Shown: positions 33,021 to 42,435, counted from the stretch's first letter. The stretch: DNA of 64,000 nt from Phenylobacterium sp. (GCF_013822795.1 NZ_PNLB01000013.1:62001-126000), one strand, 5' to 3'. Program-made: numbers and translations. Notes: generated from the letters alone by a model not told the origin.

Positions 33021-33260
33021 ATGGCCAGGGTTTTGTTGTTCGGTCGCCTGAGCGACGTCGCCGGCTGGCGCTCGCGCGAGCTGGACGCCGACTCCATCGC
33101 CGCCCTCACCGCGCTGTTGTCGGACGAGGACGCCGACCTCGCCGAAGCTCTGGCCCGGCCCGGCGTCCAGGTCGCCCTCGACCAGGAGATCGTGCGTGGC
33201 GACGCGGCGCTGACCGCGCGGTCGGAGGTCGCTTACCTGCCGCCGATGAGCGGCGGATGA
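33021..33260 (+). CDS. moaD: Molybdopterin synthase small subunit MoaD
   Basis: 79 residues of the ubiquitin-like fold, ending YLPPMSGG; the C-terminal Gly-Gly is thiocarboxylated to give the sulfur for the dithiolene. MARVLLFGRLSDVAGW is a typical start. Five bases separate it from moaA and it overlaps moaE by four (ATGA), matching its 1:1 partnership with MoaE. Confidence 0.92.
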   Translation: MARVLLFGRLSDVAGWRSRELDADSIAALTALLSDEDADLAEALARPGVQVALDQEIVRGDAALTARSEVAYLPPMSGG

Positions 33261-33709
33261 TCAGCCTGACCGACCAGCCGTTCGAGCCCGGCGCGCTGCT
33301 GACCGCCTTCAGCCAGGGCCGCGACGAGACCGGCGCCATCGCCACCTTCACGGGCCTGGCCCGCGCCGAGCGCGGCGCCACGACGACGCTGGAACTCGAG
33401 GCCTATCCCGGCTTTACGGAAGCCGCGATCGACAAGATCGCGCAGGAGGCCAAGGCCCGCTTCGCGCTCGACGACTTCCAGATCGTCCACCGGGTCGGCG
33501 CCATCGCGCCCGGCGAGCCGATCGTCTTCGTGGCCACCGCCGCCACGCACCGCCGCGCGGCCTTCGAGGCCTGCGATTTCCTGATGGACTACTTGAAGAG
33601 CCGCGCCCCCTTCTGGAAGAAGGAGACCGGCCCCGACGGCTCGCGCTGGATCGAACCGCGCGACCAGGACCACGCCGACATCGCCCGATGGGAGAGCACC
33701 AAGCCATGA
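33257..33709 (+). CDS. moaE: Molybdopterin synthase catalytic subunit MoaE
   Basis: 150 residues. GAIATFTGLARA, LELEAYPGFTE, HRVGAIAPGEPIVFVATAATHR and the catalytic lysines in FWKKE identify MoaE, which converts cyclic pyranopterin monophosphate into molybdopterin using the MoaD thiocarboxylate. It overlaps both moaD and moaB by ATGA, so translation is coupled through the operon. Confidence 0.93.
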   Translation: MISLTDQPFEPGALLTAFSQGRDETGAIATFTGLARAERGATTTLELEAYPGFTEAAIDKIAQEAKARFALDDFQIVHRVGAIAPGEPIVFVATAATHRRAAFEACDFLMDYLKSRAPFWKKETGPDGSRWIEPRDQDHADIARWESTKP

Positions 33710-34254
33710 ACGCCTTCACCCCCGGCGGCCGCATCGACGAGAGCCAGGCGATCAAGCCGGTCCGCATCGCGGTGCTGACCGTCTCCGACACCCGCGACGA
33801 GGAAAGCGACACCTCGGGCCACGTGCTGGCCGAGCGGATCAAGGCCGCCGGCCACGAGCTGGCCGACAAGGGCATCGTCAAGGACGACGTCGCCCAGATC
33901 CGCGAGCAGATCAAAGCCTGGGTCGCCTCGGGCAGCATCGACGCCATCATCACCACCGGCGGCACCGGCATCACCGGCCGCGACGTGACGCCCGAGGCGG
34001 TCGAGCCGCTGTTCGACAAGAAGATCGACGGCTTCTCGGTGATCTTCCATCTGGTCAGCTACCAGTCGGTCGGCCTCTCGACCCTGCAGAGCCGCGCGAC
34101 CGCCGGCATCGTCGACGGCGTGTTCGTGTTCTGCCTGCCCGGCTCCAACGGCGCGGTGAAGGACGGCTGGGATAAGGTGATCGCGGCCCAGCTCGACAGC
34201 CGCCATGGCCCCTGCAACATGGTCGAACTCATGCCGCGCCTGCTCGAGAAGTAG
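33706..34254 (+). CDS. moaB: Molybdopterin adenylyltransferase MoaB
   Basis: 182 residues. RIAVLTVSDTRDEESDTSG, IITTGGTGITGRDVTPEA and FCLPGSNGAVKDGW are the MoaB/MogA nucleotide- and pterin-binding segments. It adenylates molybdopterin before molybdenum insertion by MoeA. The ATG at 33706 overlaps the moaE stop. Only six bases separate an alternative upstream in-frame codon; the ATG is preferred for the overlap. Confidence 0.92.
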   Translation: MNAFTPGGRIDESQAIKPVRIAVLTVSDTRDEESDTSGHVLAERIKAAGHELADKGIVKDDVAQIREQIKAWVASGSIDAIITTGGTGITGRDVTPEAVEPLFDKKIDGFSVIFHLVSYQSVGLSTLQSRATAGIVDGVFVFCLPGSNGAVKDGWDKVIAAQLDSRHGPCNMVELMPRLLEK

Positions 34255-34725
34255 GTGAGTAAGCTCACCCACATCGACGAGACCGGCCGCGCCCACATGG
34301 TCGACGTCTCGGATAAGGCGGTCACGTCCCGCGAGGCGACCGCCGAGGGCTTCGTGCGCATGGACGCCGCCACCCTGGCCCTGGCGCTGTCGGGCGACGC
34401 CAAGAAGGGCGACGTGCGCGCCACCGCCGAGATCGCCGGGATCATGGCCGCCAAGAAGACCGCCGACCTGATCCCGCTGTGCCATCCGCTGGCGCTGAGC
34501 AAGGTCGAGGTGCGCGTCGCCCCGGCCGACGGCGGCCTGGCGGTCACCGCCCGCGTGAAGACCTCGGGCCAGACCGGCGTCGAGATGGAGGCGCTGACCG
34601 CCGTCTCGGTCGCCTGCCTGACGATCTACGACATGCTGAAGGCGGCCGACAAAGGCATGACCATCGAAAGCGTGCGGCTGCTGACCAAGAGCGGCGGCAA
34701 GTCCGGCGACTGGGCCCGCGCATGA
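34255..34725 (+). CDS. moaC: Cyclic pyranopterin monophosphate synthase MoaC
   Basis: 156 residues. [45 protein letters not shown] and KSGGKSGDW are the canonical MoaC motifs; the Lys and His side chains act in converting 3',8-cyclo-GTP to cPMP. Translation begins at a GTG directly after the moaB stop with no gap. It overlaps moeA by four bases. Confidence 0.93.
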   Translation: MSKLTHIDETGRAHMVDVSDKAVTSREATAEGFVRMDAATLALALSGDAKKGDVRATAEIAGIMAAKKTADLIPLCHPLALSKVEVRVAPADGGLAVTARVKTSGQTGVEMEALTAVSVACLTIYDMLKAADKGMTIESVRLLTKSGGKSGDWARA

Positions 34726-35912
34726 AACTGATGCCCGTCGAGGACGCCCGCGCGGCGATGCTGGCCGAGGTCTCGCCCCTGGCCGGCGAAACCATCGCGC
34801 TCAAGACCGCCATAGGCCGGGTGCTGGCCGAGGACGTGACCGCCGTCCGCCACCAGCCGCCGTTCGACGCCTCGGCCATGGACGGCTGGGCGCTGCGCAG
34901 CGCCGACGCCCCCGGGACGCTGGCCATCGTTGGGGAGAGCGCCGCCGGCCACGGCTATGAGGGCGAGCTCAAGCCCGGCCAGGCGGTGCGGATCTTCACC
35001 GGCGCGGCCATGCCCGCCGGCGCCGACACCATCGTCATCCAGGAGGACGCCACCCGCGAGGGCGACGCCGTCACCGTGCCCGCCTCCGCGCCGGGCGCTA
35101 ACCTGCGGCCCGCCGGCGGCGACTTCAAAGCCGGCCAGGCGCTGCTGAGCGCCGGAACCCGCATCGATCCCTGGCGGTTGTCCCTGGCGGCCTCCGCCGG
35201 GCGCGCCGAAGTCCTCGTCCACGCCCGGCCGCGGGTGGCGATCGTGTCCACCGGCGAGGAGATCGTCGAGGCGCCGGCCGCGCCGGGCCCCTACCAGATC
35301 TACGATTCCGGCGCGCCGGCCCTTGCCGCCATGGTTGAGGGCTGGGGCGGCGCGGCCTTCAAATGCAAGCCGGTGCGCGACGAGCTGGACGCCGTGATCG
35401 GCGCCCTGCGCGACGCCGACGCCGAGCTGATCGTCACGGTCGGCGGCGCCTCGGTCGGCGACCACGATCTGGTCCGCGCCGCGGCCCAGGCGCTGGGCCT
35501 GTCGCTCAAGGTCGCCAGCGTCAATGTCCGCCCCGGCAAGCCGACCTTCTTTGGGGTGCTGGGCGACGGCCGCAAGCTGCTCGGCCTGCCCGGCAATCCG
35601 GCCTCAGCCTTCGTCTGCGCCGAACTGTTCCTCAAGCCCATCATCATGAAGATGCAGGGCGGGGCCGAAAACCTGCCGATCGTGAGCGCCAAAACCGCCG
35701 TGCCGATGGCCGCCAACGGATCGCGCGAGCACTGGATGCGGGCCAAGCTCAGCTATGCGGACGGCGCGCTGATCGCCGAGCCCTACCGCGACCAGGACTC
35801 CTCGCTGGTCAGCGTCTTCGCCGCCGCCGACGCCCTGCTGCGCCGCCCCGCCAACGCTCCGGCCCTGGCCGCCGGCGACTTGGTCGACGTGCTGCCTCTG
35901 GCGCGGGCCTAA
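34722..35912 (+). CDS. moeA: Molybdopterin molybdenumtransferase MoeA
   Basis: 396 residues. [33 protein letters not shown], the MPT-binding domain [21 protein letters not shown] and [11 protein letters not shown], and a C-terminal beta-barrel domain. It inserts molybdate into adenylylated molybdopterin. Last gene of the moa operon; a 110-base structured repeat follows the stop and may end the transcript. Confidence 0.94.
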   Translation: MKLMPVEDARAAMLAEVSPLAGETIALKTAIGRVLAEDVTAVRHQPPFDASAMDGWALRSADAPGTLAIVGESAAGHGYEGELKPGQAVRIFTGAAMPAGADTIVIQEDATREGDAVTVPASAPGANLRPAGGDFKAGQALLSAGTRIDPWRLSLAASAGRAEVLVHARPRVAIVSTGEEIVEAPAAPGPYQIYDSGAPALAAMVEGWGGAAFKCKPVRDELDAVIGALRDADAELIVTVGGASVGDHDLVRAAAQALGLSLKVASVNVRPGKPTFFGVLGDGRKLLGLPGNPASAFVCAELFLKPIIMKMQGGAENLPIVSAKTAVPMAANGSREHWMRAKLSYADGALIAEPYRDQDSSLVSVFAAADALLRRPANAPALAAGDLVDVLPLARA

Positions 35913-35921
35913 CACCCAATT

Positions 35922-36030
35922 CCTCCCCCGCTGGGGGAGGTGGCGCGCGCAGCGTGACGGAGGGGGACTGCGGATTCAGAAAGCCCCCTCAGTCGGCCTT
36001 GCGGCCGACAGCTCCCCCAGAGGGGGAGCA
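35922..36030 (+). repeat. Structured intergenic repeat, copy A (short form)
   Basis: Begins CTCCCCCGCTGGGGGAG and ends CTCCCCCAGAGGGGGAG, each a hairpin, with GAGGGGGACT and GCCCCCTC inside and a GTCGGCC/GGCCGAC hairpin near the end. It lacks the second hairpin found in copies B and C. It lies between moeA and the convergent xdhC. Confidence 0.8.
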
Positions 36031-36041
36031 ATTGACGCCTT

Positions 36042-37025
36042 CTAAGCCGTCGCGCGCTTGGGCGTCGCCTTGCGGGGCTCTTCGGCCAGGCGCGCGTGGC
36101 GCAGGGCCGTGATCTCGCCGATCACCGACAGCGCCACCTCCCAGGGAGCCTTGCCGCCGATGTCGAGCCCGATCGGCGCGTGCAATTGCTGCAGCCGCGC
36201 CTCCGAGAAGCCGGCGGCGCGGAGCGGCTCCAGCCGCTCGGGCAAACGCTTTCGCGCGCCCAGCAATCCGACATAGCCGGCGTCGGACGGCAGAGCCGCA
36301 GCCAGCGCCTCGCGGTCCATCTCGAGGTTGTGGGTGGCGATGGCGATGGACGTCCAGGCGTCGGTCCCGATGGTGGCCAGCGCCTGCGCCGGCTCGTCGC
36401 GGCGATAGGCGATCCCGGCGATCGGCGGCGGCGCCTGCGGGCCCTTGGGCCGCACCAGCGTCGTCTCCATGCCTGACTGGACCCCGAGCTGGGCGATGGC
36501 CAGCGCGGTCGGGTCGGCCCCGAACACCACCAGCCGCGGAACCGGGTCATAGGCCTGGACGATAGCGCCGTCCCAGGGACCGGGCGCTGGCCCGCACGCG
36601 CGCCGAACCCCGTCGCTGACCCAGACCACCGGTCGGCGCGCGTCGTAGGCCGCCAACAGCTCCGTCAGCGCCGGGTCGCCTGGATCCACCCGCTCGACGA
36701 AGATCTCGATCCGCGCGCCGCACAGCAGCTGGATGTCGGGCCAGGGGCTGCCCGCGCCGTAAACCAGGCGCCGGGGCGCTGCGTCATCGAGGCACGCGAA
36801 GGCGTGATCGGCGACGTCGCTCTCCACGCAGCCGCCGGAAAAGTAACCGGCGACAATTCCCTCGGCGAACACCATCTGGGTCCCAGGAGGACGCGGCCCG
36901 CCGCCCTCAACCGAAACCAGCGTCGCCAAGGCGATGGGCAGATTCCGTTGCTGGGCTTGGGCCAGCGCGGGGCGGACGTCGTCGGCCATGCCGAACATCG
37001 GCCATTCAGGGAGCGGCTCTCGCAT
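36042..37025 (-). CDS. xdhC: XdhC/CoxI-family molybdenum hydroxylase maturation factor
   Basis: 327 residues. The N-terminal XdhC domain shows LPIALATLVSVEGGGPRPPG and YFSGGCVESDVADHA; the C-terminal Rossmann part shows LVVFGADPTALAIAQLG and GYVGLLGARKRLPERL. These proteins bind the cytidylylated cofactor, sulfurate it and insert it into xanthine-oxidase-family enzymes. In this region it is the expected chaperone for the Ior-type hydroxylase at 28661-31347. Convergent with moeA across a repeat element. Confidence 0.88.
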   Translation of the reverse strand: MREPLPEWPMFGMADDVRPALAQAQQRNLPIALATLVSVEGGGPRPPGTQMVFAEGIVAGYFSGGCVESDVADHAFACLDDAAPRRLVYGAGSPWPDIQLLCGARIEIFVERVDPGDPALTELLAAYDARRPVVWVSDGVRRACGPAPGPWDGAIVQAYDPVPRLVVFGADPTALAIAQLGVQSGMETTLVRPKGPQAPPPIAGIAYRRDEPAQALATIGTDAWTSIAIATHNLEMDREALAAALPSDAGYVGLLGARKRLPERLEPLRAAGFSEARLQQLHAPIGLDIGGKAPWEVALSVIGEITALRHARLAEEPRKATPKRATA

Positions 37026-37126
37026 GGCTCGACTTTAACTCCCTGGAAAGGTCCTAGACACCGCTTCTTTAGGCATTGCCGTGAAGATGGCGCTTCCTCG
37101 CTTTCGTATCCAGCGTCACCGGCTTC

Positions 37127-38002
37127 ATGATCTCACCGCTCTCCAAGCTCGGCCTCGGCTCCGCACAGTTCGGTCTCGACCAGACCACGCTGGTGCGCGG
37201 CCGCGCGCCCAAGGCCGAAGCCCGGGACATCCTGGACATCGCCGCGCGCGCGCAGCTGCCGGTGCTGGACGTGGACGGCCATTCCGGCGTCGCCGAAGCG
37301 GCGCTGGGCGAAGTGCTGCCGCGCCCGACGCCGTTCCGGATCTCGATTTCGACCGTGCGCCCCGACCGCGGCCCCGACTATGTCGAGGCCGAGGCCCGCG
37401 CCACCCTGCGCCGGCTGGGCGTGGAGCAGGCCGACGCCATCCTGGTGCCCTGCGCCGCCGACCTGTTCGGCCCGCACGGCATGGCCCTGTGGAATCGCCT
37501 GCGGGCGATGAAGGACGCCGGCCTGACCCGCAAGATCGGCGTCTCGGTGTTCGCCTCCGACGATCCGCTCGGCGTCGCCCGCCGCTTCCGCCCCGACATC
37601 GTCCAGGCCCCGGCCTCGCTGCTCGACCAGCGGCTGCTGATCGACGGCACCCTGGCCGCCCTCGCCGGATTGGGGATCGAGGTGCACCTGCGCTCGATCT
37701 TCCTGAACGGCCTGCTGTTCCTGCCGCCGGACCGCGCCCCGACCCACCTGAAGGCCGCCGCCAGCCGCATCTCGCGCGCCCGCCGGCTGATCGCCGAGGG
37801 CCGCTCGGACCCGCTGCAGGCCGCGCTGGGCTTTGCGCTTTCGCGCGTCGAAGCCGCCACTGTGCTGGTCGGCGTGACCTCGCCCGCCGAGCTGTCGGCG
37901 GTGATCGCCGCGGCCTCCAGCCCGCCGCCGGACCTCGACTGGGACGAGATGGCGATCGACGATCCGATCGCCCTCGACCCGCGCGCCTGGGCCGCCGCCT
38001 AG
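37127..38002 (+). CDS. Aldo/keto reductase-fold protein lacking the catalytic tetrad
   Basis: 291 residues. GLGSAQFGLDQT and the overall pattern place it in the aldo/keto reductase superfamily. At the usual DTAxxYG site it reads LDVDGHSG, keeping D48 but replacing Tyr with S53; the strand normally holding Lys reads RISISTVRP, and the normal His strand reads AILVPCAADLF. Three of four catalytic residues are thus absent. Expression looks normal (open, strong codon bias). It may bind a ligand or have another activity. Its stop overlaps that of the convergent alanine dehydrogenase. Confidence 0.7.
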   Translation: MISPLSKLGLGSAQFGLDQTTLVRGRAPKAEARDILDIAARAQLPVLDVDGHSGVAEAALGEVLPRPTPFRISISTVRPDRGPDYVEAEARATLRRLGVEQADAILVPCAADLFGPHGMALWNRLRAMKDAGLTRKIGVSVFASDDPLGVARRFRPDIVQAPASLLDQRLLIDGTLAALAGLGIEVHLRSIFLNGLLFLPPDRAPTHLKAAASRISRARRLIAEGRSDPLQAALGFALSRVEAATVLVGVTSPAELSAVIAAASSPPPDLDWDEMAIDDPIALDPRAWAAA

Positions 38003-39117
38003 CGCTTCGCCCACACGCCGAACGGATCGACGAAGTCCTTGCCCAGGGCTTCGGCGACGGCCGGGTGGGTCACCACCCCCTTCAGCACGTTCAGCCCCTT
38101 GGCCAGGTGCGGGTTCTCCCGCAGCGCCTGCAGCCCACGATCGGCCAGCGCCAGGCCGAACGGCAAGGTCGCGTGGACCAGCGCCTCGGAAGACGTGCGC
38201 GGCGCGGCCCCCGGCATATTGGCCACGCAGTAGTGCACGACCCCGTCGACCACGTAGGTCGGCTCGGCGTGGGTGGTCGGGCGCGAGGTCTCGAAACAGC
38301 CGCCCTGGTCGATCGAGACGTCGACCAGCACCGACCCGGTCTTCATCTGCTTCAGGTGCTCACGGCGGACCAGTTTGGGCGCCGAGGCCCCCGGCGTCAG
38401 CACCGCGCCGATCACCACGTCGGCCTTCAGCACTTCCTCCTCGACCGCATCGAGCGTCGAGTAGCGGGTCAGGATGCGGCCGAGGAACATGTCGTCCAGC
38501 TGGCGCATGCGCGGGATCGAGCGCTCGACCACCACCACCTCGGCCCCCAGGCCCGCAGCCATCCGGGCGGCGTTGGCGCCGACCACCCCGCCGCCCAGCA
38601 CGCAGACCCGCGCTGGCGGCACGCCTGGTACGCCTGAGATCAACAGCCCCATGCCGCCGTTGTGCTTGAGCAGGGTCTCGCCGGCCGAGAACACCGCGAT
38701 GCGCCCGGCCACTTCCGACATCGGCGCCAGCAGCGGCAGCCCGCCGGCCGCATCGGTGACCGTCTCATAGGCGATCGCCGCGCAGCCCGAGGCCAGCAGC
38801 CCGTCGGCCTGGTCCGGGTCCGGGGCCAGGTGCAGATAGGTGAAGAGAATGTGGTCCTGGTTCAGCCGCGCCCACTCGGCGGGCTGCGGCTCCTTGACCT
38901 TCACGATCAGCTTGCTGGCGGCGAAGATCGTCTCGGCGTCGGCGGCGATGCTCGCGCCGGCCCGGACATAGGCGTCGTCCGAGTAGCCAGCCCCGGTCCC
39001 GGCCCCGGCCTGCACCGCGACCTCGTGGCCGCGCTCGACATACTCGCGGACGGCGGTGGGGGTCAGGCCCACCCGATGCTCGTTCGGCTTGATCTCGCTG
39101 GGAACGCCGACCTTCAT
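37999..39117 (-). CDS. ald: Alanine dehydrogenase
   Basis: 372 residues. MKVGVPSEIKPNEHRVGLTP, the catalytic His in ILFTYLHLAPD, LLAPMSEVAGRIA, the Rossmann motif VLGGGVVGANAARMA, and DQGGCFETSRPTTHAEP are diagnostic. It interconverts L-alanine and pyruvate with NAD+. The ATG at 39117 has GACGGAGGCGG upstream; a longer in-frame start is possible but lacks this. The gene is monocistronic and convergent with the aldo/keto reductase-like gene. Confidence 0.94.
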   Translation of the reverse strand: MKVGVPSEIKPNEHRVGLTPTAVREYVERGHEVAVQAGAGTGAGYSDDAYVRAGASIAADAETIFAASKLIVKVKEPQPAEWARLNQDHILFTYLHLAPDPDQADGLLASGCAAIAYETVTDAAGGLPLLAPMSEVAGRIAVFSAGETLLKHNGGMGLLISGVPGVPPARVCVLGGGVVGANAARMAAGLGAEVVVVERSIPRMRQLDDMFLGRILTRYSTLDAVEEEVLKADVVIGAVLTPGASAPKLVRREHLKQMKTGSVLVDVSIDQGGCFETSRPTTHAEPTYVVDGVVHYCVANMPGAAPRTSSEALVHATLPFGLALADRGLQALRENPHLAKGLNVLKGVVTHPAVAEALGKDFVDPFGVWAKR

Positions 39118-39178
39118 GCCGTCCGCCTCCGTCAGGGTTGCAGCCCCCACGGCATAGGATGGCCTATCGGCCTTGGGT

Positions 39179-39883
39179 TCAACCCAGGACGCAGGCGGCC
39201 ATGCCCTCGCGATTGATGGTCCCGGCCGCCTTGCCGATCTTGCCCGAGCGACGCTTCACATAGGGGCCTGGTTTGGCCGCCTTCCACTTCAGCGGGCTGG
39301 GCAGGATCGCCGCCAGCCGCGCGGCCTGGGCCGGAGTCAGCTTGGCGGCGCTGACCCCGAAGTTCTTCTGGGCGGCGGCCTCGGCGCCATAGACGCCAGG
39401 GCCCCACTCGATGGAGTTGAGGTAGACCTCCATGATCCGCGGCTTGCCCCAGATCACCTCGATCAGCACCGTGAAGTAGGCCTCCAGGCCTTTGCGGACA
39501 TAGGAGCGGCCCGGCCAAAGGAAGACGTTCTTGGCGGTCTGCTGGCTGATCGTCGAGCCGCCGCGCAGCTTCTTGCCCTTGGCGTTGGCCTCATAGGCCT
39601 TCTCGATAGCGTCGAAGTCGAAGCCGTTGTGCTCGCAGAACTTGGCGTCCTCGGCGGCGATCACCGCGCGCACCAGCCGCGGCGAGATTTCGTCCAGTGG
39701 CTTCCAGCGACGATCGAAGCCGCGGCCCTCGGTCACGCGCTGAACCATCAGCCAGGTCACCGGCGGCGGCACGAACCGGTAGATGGCCGTGACCATGACC
39801 GGGCCGATCAGGCCGAAGATGAGCACCAGCAAGAACAGGCCGCCGATCAGCCGCCCGAAAAACCCCTTCGACGCCTTAGCCAA
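39179..39883 (-). CDS. mtgA: Monofunctional peptidoglycan transglycosylase MtgA
   Basis: 234 residues. One N-terminal transmembrane helix (about 12-35) anchors a GT51 domain: catalytic E78 in [14 protein letters not shown], then [21 protein letters not shown] and [24 protein letters not shown]. It polymerises lipid II into glycan strands in the periplasm. The start appears to be TTG at 39883, facing the nitroreductase TTG about 84 bases away. Confidence 0.92.
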   Translation of the reverse strand: MAKASKGFFGRLIGGLFLLVLIFGLIGPVMVTAIYRFVPPPVTWLMVQRVTEGRGFDRRWKPLDEISPRLVRAVIAAEDAKFCEHNGFDFDAIEKAYEANAKGKKLRGGSTISQQTAKNVFLWPGRSYVRKGLEAYFTVLIEVIWGKPRIMEVYLNSIEWGPGVYGAEAAAQKNFGVSAAKLTPAQAARLAAILPSPLKWKAAKPGPYVKRRSGKIGKAAGTINREGMAACVLG

Positions 39884-39966
39884 GACCCTTGCCCTTACCC
39901 CACGGCCAGATGTTAGCGATGCTTTGGCCGGCGTTTCCGGTCAAGCCGCCGCAAGGACGCAATCTG

Positions 39967-40632
39967 TTGAACGTTTCCGACGCCGTCGCCGCCCGCATGT
40001 CCGTTCGCGCCTTCAAGCCGGACGTCCCATCCGGCGCCCTGGTGCGCGAGATTCTGGAAGCGGCCGCCCGCGCCCCCTCAGGCGGCAACCTGCAGCCCTG
40101 GCGGGTCTACGCCCTGACCGGCGAGCCGCTGGCCCAGCTGAAGGCGCAGGTCGCCGCCAACCCGATGGGCGAGCCGATGGAATACGACGTCTATCCGCCC
40201 GATCTCTGGGAGCCCCTCCGCACCCGCCGGTTCAAGAACGGCGAGGAACTCTACGCCTCGGTCGGCATCCCGCGCGAGGACAAGCCGGCGCGCCTGCGCC
40301 AGTTCGCCCGCAACGGCGAGTTCTTCGGCGCCCCGGTCGGGCTGTTCTTCTGTCTCGATCGCAAGGTCGGCCCGCCGCAATGGTCGGACGTCGGCATGTA
40401 CATGCAGACCGTGATGCTGCTGGCGACCGAGCGCGGCCTGGACACCTGCGCCCAGGAGTACTGGGCGCGCTATCCGCAGACCGTGGCCAAGGCGGTGGGG
40501 CTGCCGGACGACCACATGCTGTTCTCGGGCATGGCGCTGGGCTGGCGCGACGAGGCCGCGCCGATCAACAGCTTCCGCTCCACCCGCGACCCCTTCGAGG
40601 TCTGGGGCGAGTTGAAAGGCTTCGCGGACTAA
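39967..40632 (+). CDS. Nitroreductase-family FMN enzyme
   Basis: 221 residues from the TTG at 39967. NVSDAVAARMSVRAFKPD and ARAPSGGNLQPWRVYALTG are the FMN-binding start of the family; GMYMQTVMLLATERGLDTCAQ completes it. I chose 39967 because the domain begins there, AAGGA lies upstream, and starts further upstream would leave no promoter space before the divergent mtgA gene. Members reduce nitro compounds or quinones or oxidise dihydropyridines. Convergent with the WD40 gene with overlapping stops. Confidence 0.8.
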   Translation: MNVSDAVAARMSVRAFKPDVPSGALVREILEAAARAPSGGNLQPWRVYALTGEPLAQLKAQVAANPMGEPMEYDVYPPDLWEPLRTRRFKNGEELYASVGIPREDKPARLRQFARNGEFFGAPVGLFFCLDRKVGPPQWSDVGMYMQTVMLLATERGLDTCAQEYWARYPQTVAKAVGLPDDHMLFSGMALGWRDEAAPINSFRSTRDPFEVWGELKGFAD

Positions 40633-41594
40633 ACGCTCGCCACGCCGGCCGCGCCGTCCTCGTCGCCCCAGGCGACGCGGGTTCCATCCTTGCTCATGGC
40701 CAGGGCGGCGATCGCCGCGCCCTTTTCCGCCTTCAGCGGCACGATCTTCTGGCCGGCGAGATCGCAGGCCCAGACCCGGCCGTCGTCGAGGCCGGCGCAG
40801 ACCCACTGGCCGCCCGGCATGCCGTCGACCCGCACGACCATGGCGCTCTCATCGAAGCCGACCTCGGCCGCCTGCTTGCCCATCGGGCCTGTGGCGCCCG
40901 CGAAGGGCCAGGCTACCAGGCCGTTGGCGCCGGAGGTGATCAGCAGTTGGCCCTTGGCGACGAAGGACATGCTCTTCACCTTCACCGGATAGCCGCCCAT
41001 CCGCAGGTTCTTCTCGTCGGCGACGCGCCAGCCGTGCAGGGCGTTCTCCTGCATGGCCGACATCAGGAACTTGCCGTCGGGGCTGAAGGCCAGGCCGACA
41101 TGGCTGCCCGCCCACTTCAGGACATAGGGCTTCTGCTCGGCGATCTTGGCGTACCAGAGCCAAGCGCCGCCGTAGGTCGCCGCGGCGACGCGCCGGCCCT
41201 TGGGGTCGAAGACCACGGACGCGACCGACTTCTCGTGCGTGAACGTGCGCGTGAACGCCGGGTCGGCGCTGTCGCGGATATGCAGGTCCTTGCCGGCCGA
41301 GAACGCGATCAGCTTGGATTCCGGCGAGGCGTCGACGGCGTCGATCCAGCGGCCGGGGATCTTGGCGATCTCGGTCGCGCCGGAAGCCCGCGACCAGACG
41401 ACGCGCCCGTCGTCGCCGCCGGTGATCAGACCCTCGCCGCTCGGATGCAGGCAGGCGCAGAGAATCGCCCCGTCGTGGGCTTCGATCTGCTCGCCCGACT
41501 CGAATCGGACGGTGCCGTCGCCGAGGGCGAACAGGGCCTTTCCGTCCTTTCCGAAAAGGGCGGCGGTGACATAGGCGTCGAACTGGAAAGTCAT
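40629..41594 (-). CDS. WD40-repeat beta-propeller protein
   Basis: 321 residues, no signal peptide, predicted cytosolic. About seven blades can be traced: AHDGAILCACLHPSGEGLITGGDDGRVV, IDAVDASPESKLIAF, VASVVFDPKGRRVAAATYGG, VGLAFSPDGKFLMSAMQ, VKSMSFVAKGQLLITSGANG, and two more to the end. Such propellers are protein-binding scaffolds; partners are unknown. Single gene, divergent from exbD. Confidence 0.82.
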   Translation of the reverse strand: MTFQFDAYVTAALFGKDGKALFALGDGTVRFESGEQIEAHDGAILCACLHPSGEGLITGGDDGRVVWSRASGATEIAKIPGRWIDAVDASPESKLIAFSAGKDLHIRDSADPAFTRTFTHEKSVASVVFDPKGRRVAAATYGGAWLWYAKIAEQKPYVLKWAGSHVGLAFSPDGKFLMSAMQENALHGWRVADEKNLRMGGYPVKVKSMSFVAKGQLLITSGANGLVAWPFAGATGPMGKQAAEVGFDESAMVVRVDGMPGGQWVCAGLDDGRVWACDLAGQKIVPLKAEKGAAIAALAMSKDGTRVAWGDEDGAAGVASV

Positions 41595-41799
41595 GGCGCG
41601 GTCTTACCTGCCTAACATTGGTCTTGGCGAGAGGCGGAATCGCACGGATTCACGCTCGGCAAACAGGCGCCGAGCAGAGCAGGCGGTCTGATGGGCGCAA
41701 GTTCGCAGGTTCGGGCTTTACAAGCGCATTTTGTTTAGCGAAGGGTGTCGCTGACTGTGCGGCGGCCCCAGTGTAGGGGCCCTAGGGAAGGAAATTCAT

Positions 41800-42231
41800 A
41801 TGGGTGCGAAGCTGGGAGGCGGAGGCGGCGGCAAGTTCGACCTCGGCCAAAACAGCGACATCAACGTCACGCCCTTCGTGGACGTGATGCTGGTGCTCCT
41901 TATCATCTTCATGGTGTCGATCCCGGCTGCGACGGTGTCGATCAAGCTCGACCTGCCGCCGGCGGTTCCGCCGCCCCCGGGTGCGAAGGTCGAAGAGCCG
42001 ACGCTGATCAACGTTCAGCAAGGCGGCAAGCTGTTCATCGGCGACGTTCCGACGTCGCTGGACACGCTGCCGGCCGACCTGACCCGCATCCTGAACAAGC
42101 CGGAACCGACCGAAGAGCGCGTGTACATCCGCGCCGACCGGACCGTTCGCTACGGCGACTTCATGGCGGTGATGAACACCCTGCAGGGCAACGGCTTCTT
42201 CCAAGTCGCCCTGATCAACGAAGAGCTCTAA
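41800..42231 (+). CDS. exbD: ExbD/TolR-family biopolymer transport protein
   Basis: 143 residues. A cytosolic Gly-rich start, then INVTPFVDVMLVLLIIFMVS with the proton-path Asp in the single transmembrane helix, a Pro-rich linker (PPAVPPPPG) and the periplasmic domain RVYIRADRTVRYGDFM. It works with an ExbB/TolQ stator to energise TonB or similar. No ExbB or TonB gene is adjacent and a strong terminator follows, so it is expressed alone. AGGGAAGGAA precedes the ATG. Confidence 0.9.
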   Translation: MGAKLGGGGGGKFDLGQNSDINVTPFVDVMLVLLIIFMVSIPAATVSIKLDLPPAVPPPPGAKVEEPTLINVQQGGKLFIGDVPTSLDTLPADLTRILNKPEPTEERVYIRADRTVRYGDFMAVMNTLQGNGFFQVALINEEL

Positions 42232-42252
42232 GCAGCACTTCGGACGAAACAG

Positions 42253-42292
42253 AAAGGCCCGCCCAGGGAAACCCGGGCGGGCCTTTTCTTTT
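42253..42292 (+). terminator. Intrinsic terminator of exbD
   Basis: AAAGGCCCGCCC (42253-42264) pairs with GGGCGGGCCTTT (42275-42286), 12 bp, followed by TTTTCTTTTG. Inner GGG/CCC can extend the stem. Confidence 0.9.
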
Positions 42293-42300
42293 GTTCCAGG

Positions 42301-42426
42301 TCCTCCCCCGCTGGGGGAGGTGGATCGACGCGAAGCGTCGAGACGGAGGGGGACTGCTCTCAACTAAGAGCATCAAAGTCCCCCTCAGTCAGCCATACGG
42401 CTGACAGCTCCCCCAGAGGGGGAGCA
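42301..42426 (+). repeat. Structured intergenic repeat, copy B
   Basis: Five parts: hairpin CTCCCCCGCTGGGGGAG; hairpin TCGACGC-GAA-GCGTCGA; a long-range stem GAGGGGGACT (42346-42355) with AGTCCCCCTC (42377-42386); hairpin GTCAGCC/GGCTGAC; and terminal hairpin CTCCCCCAGAGGGGGAG. Located after the exbD terminator and before the convergent COG0523 gene. Stem differences from copies A and C are compensatory. Confidence 0.85.
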
Positions 42427-42435
42427 ACTAGCCCC

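Noticed and set aside
39889..39966. Upstream starts for the nitroreductase gene
   Set aside because: They would leave only a few bases between the divergent start codons of this gene and mtgA, with no room for promoters; the conserved domain starts at the TTG at 39967.
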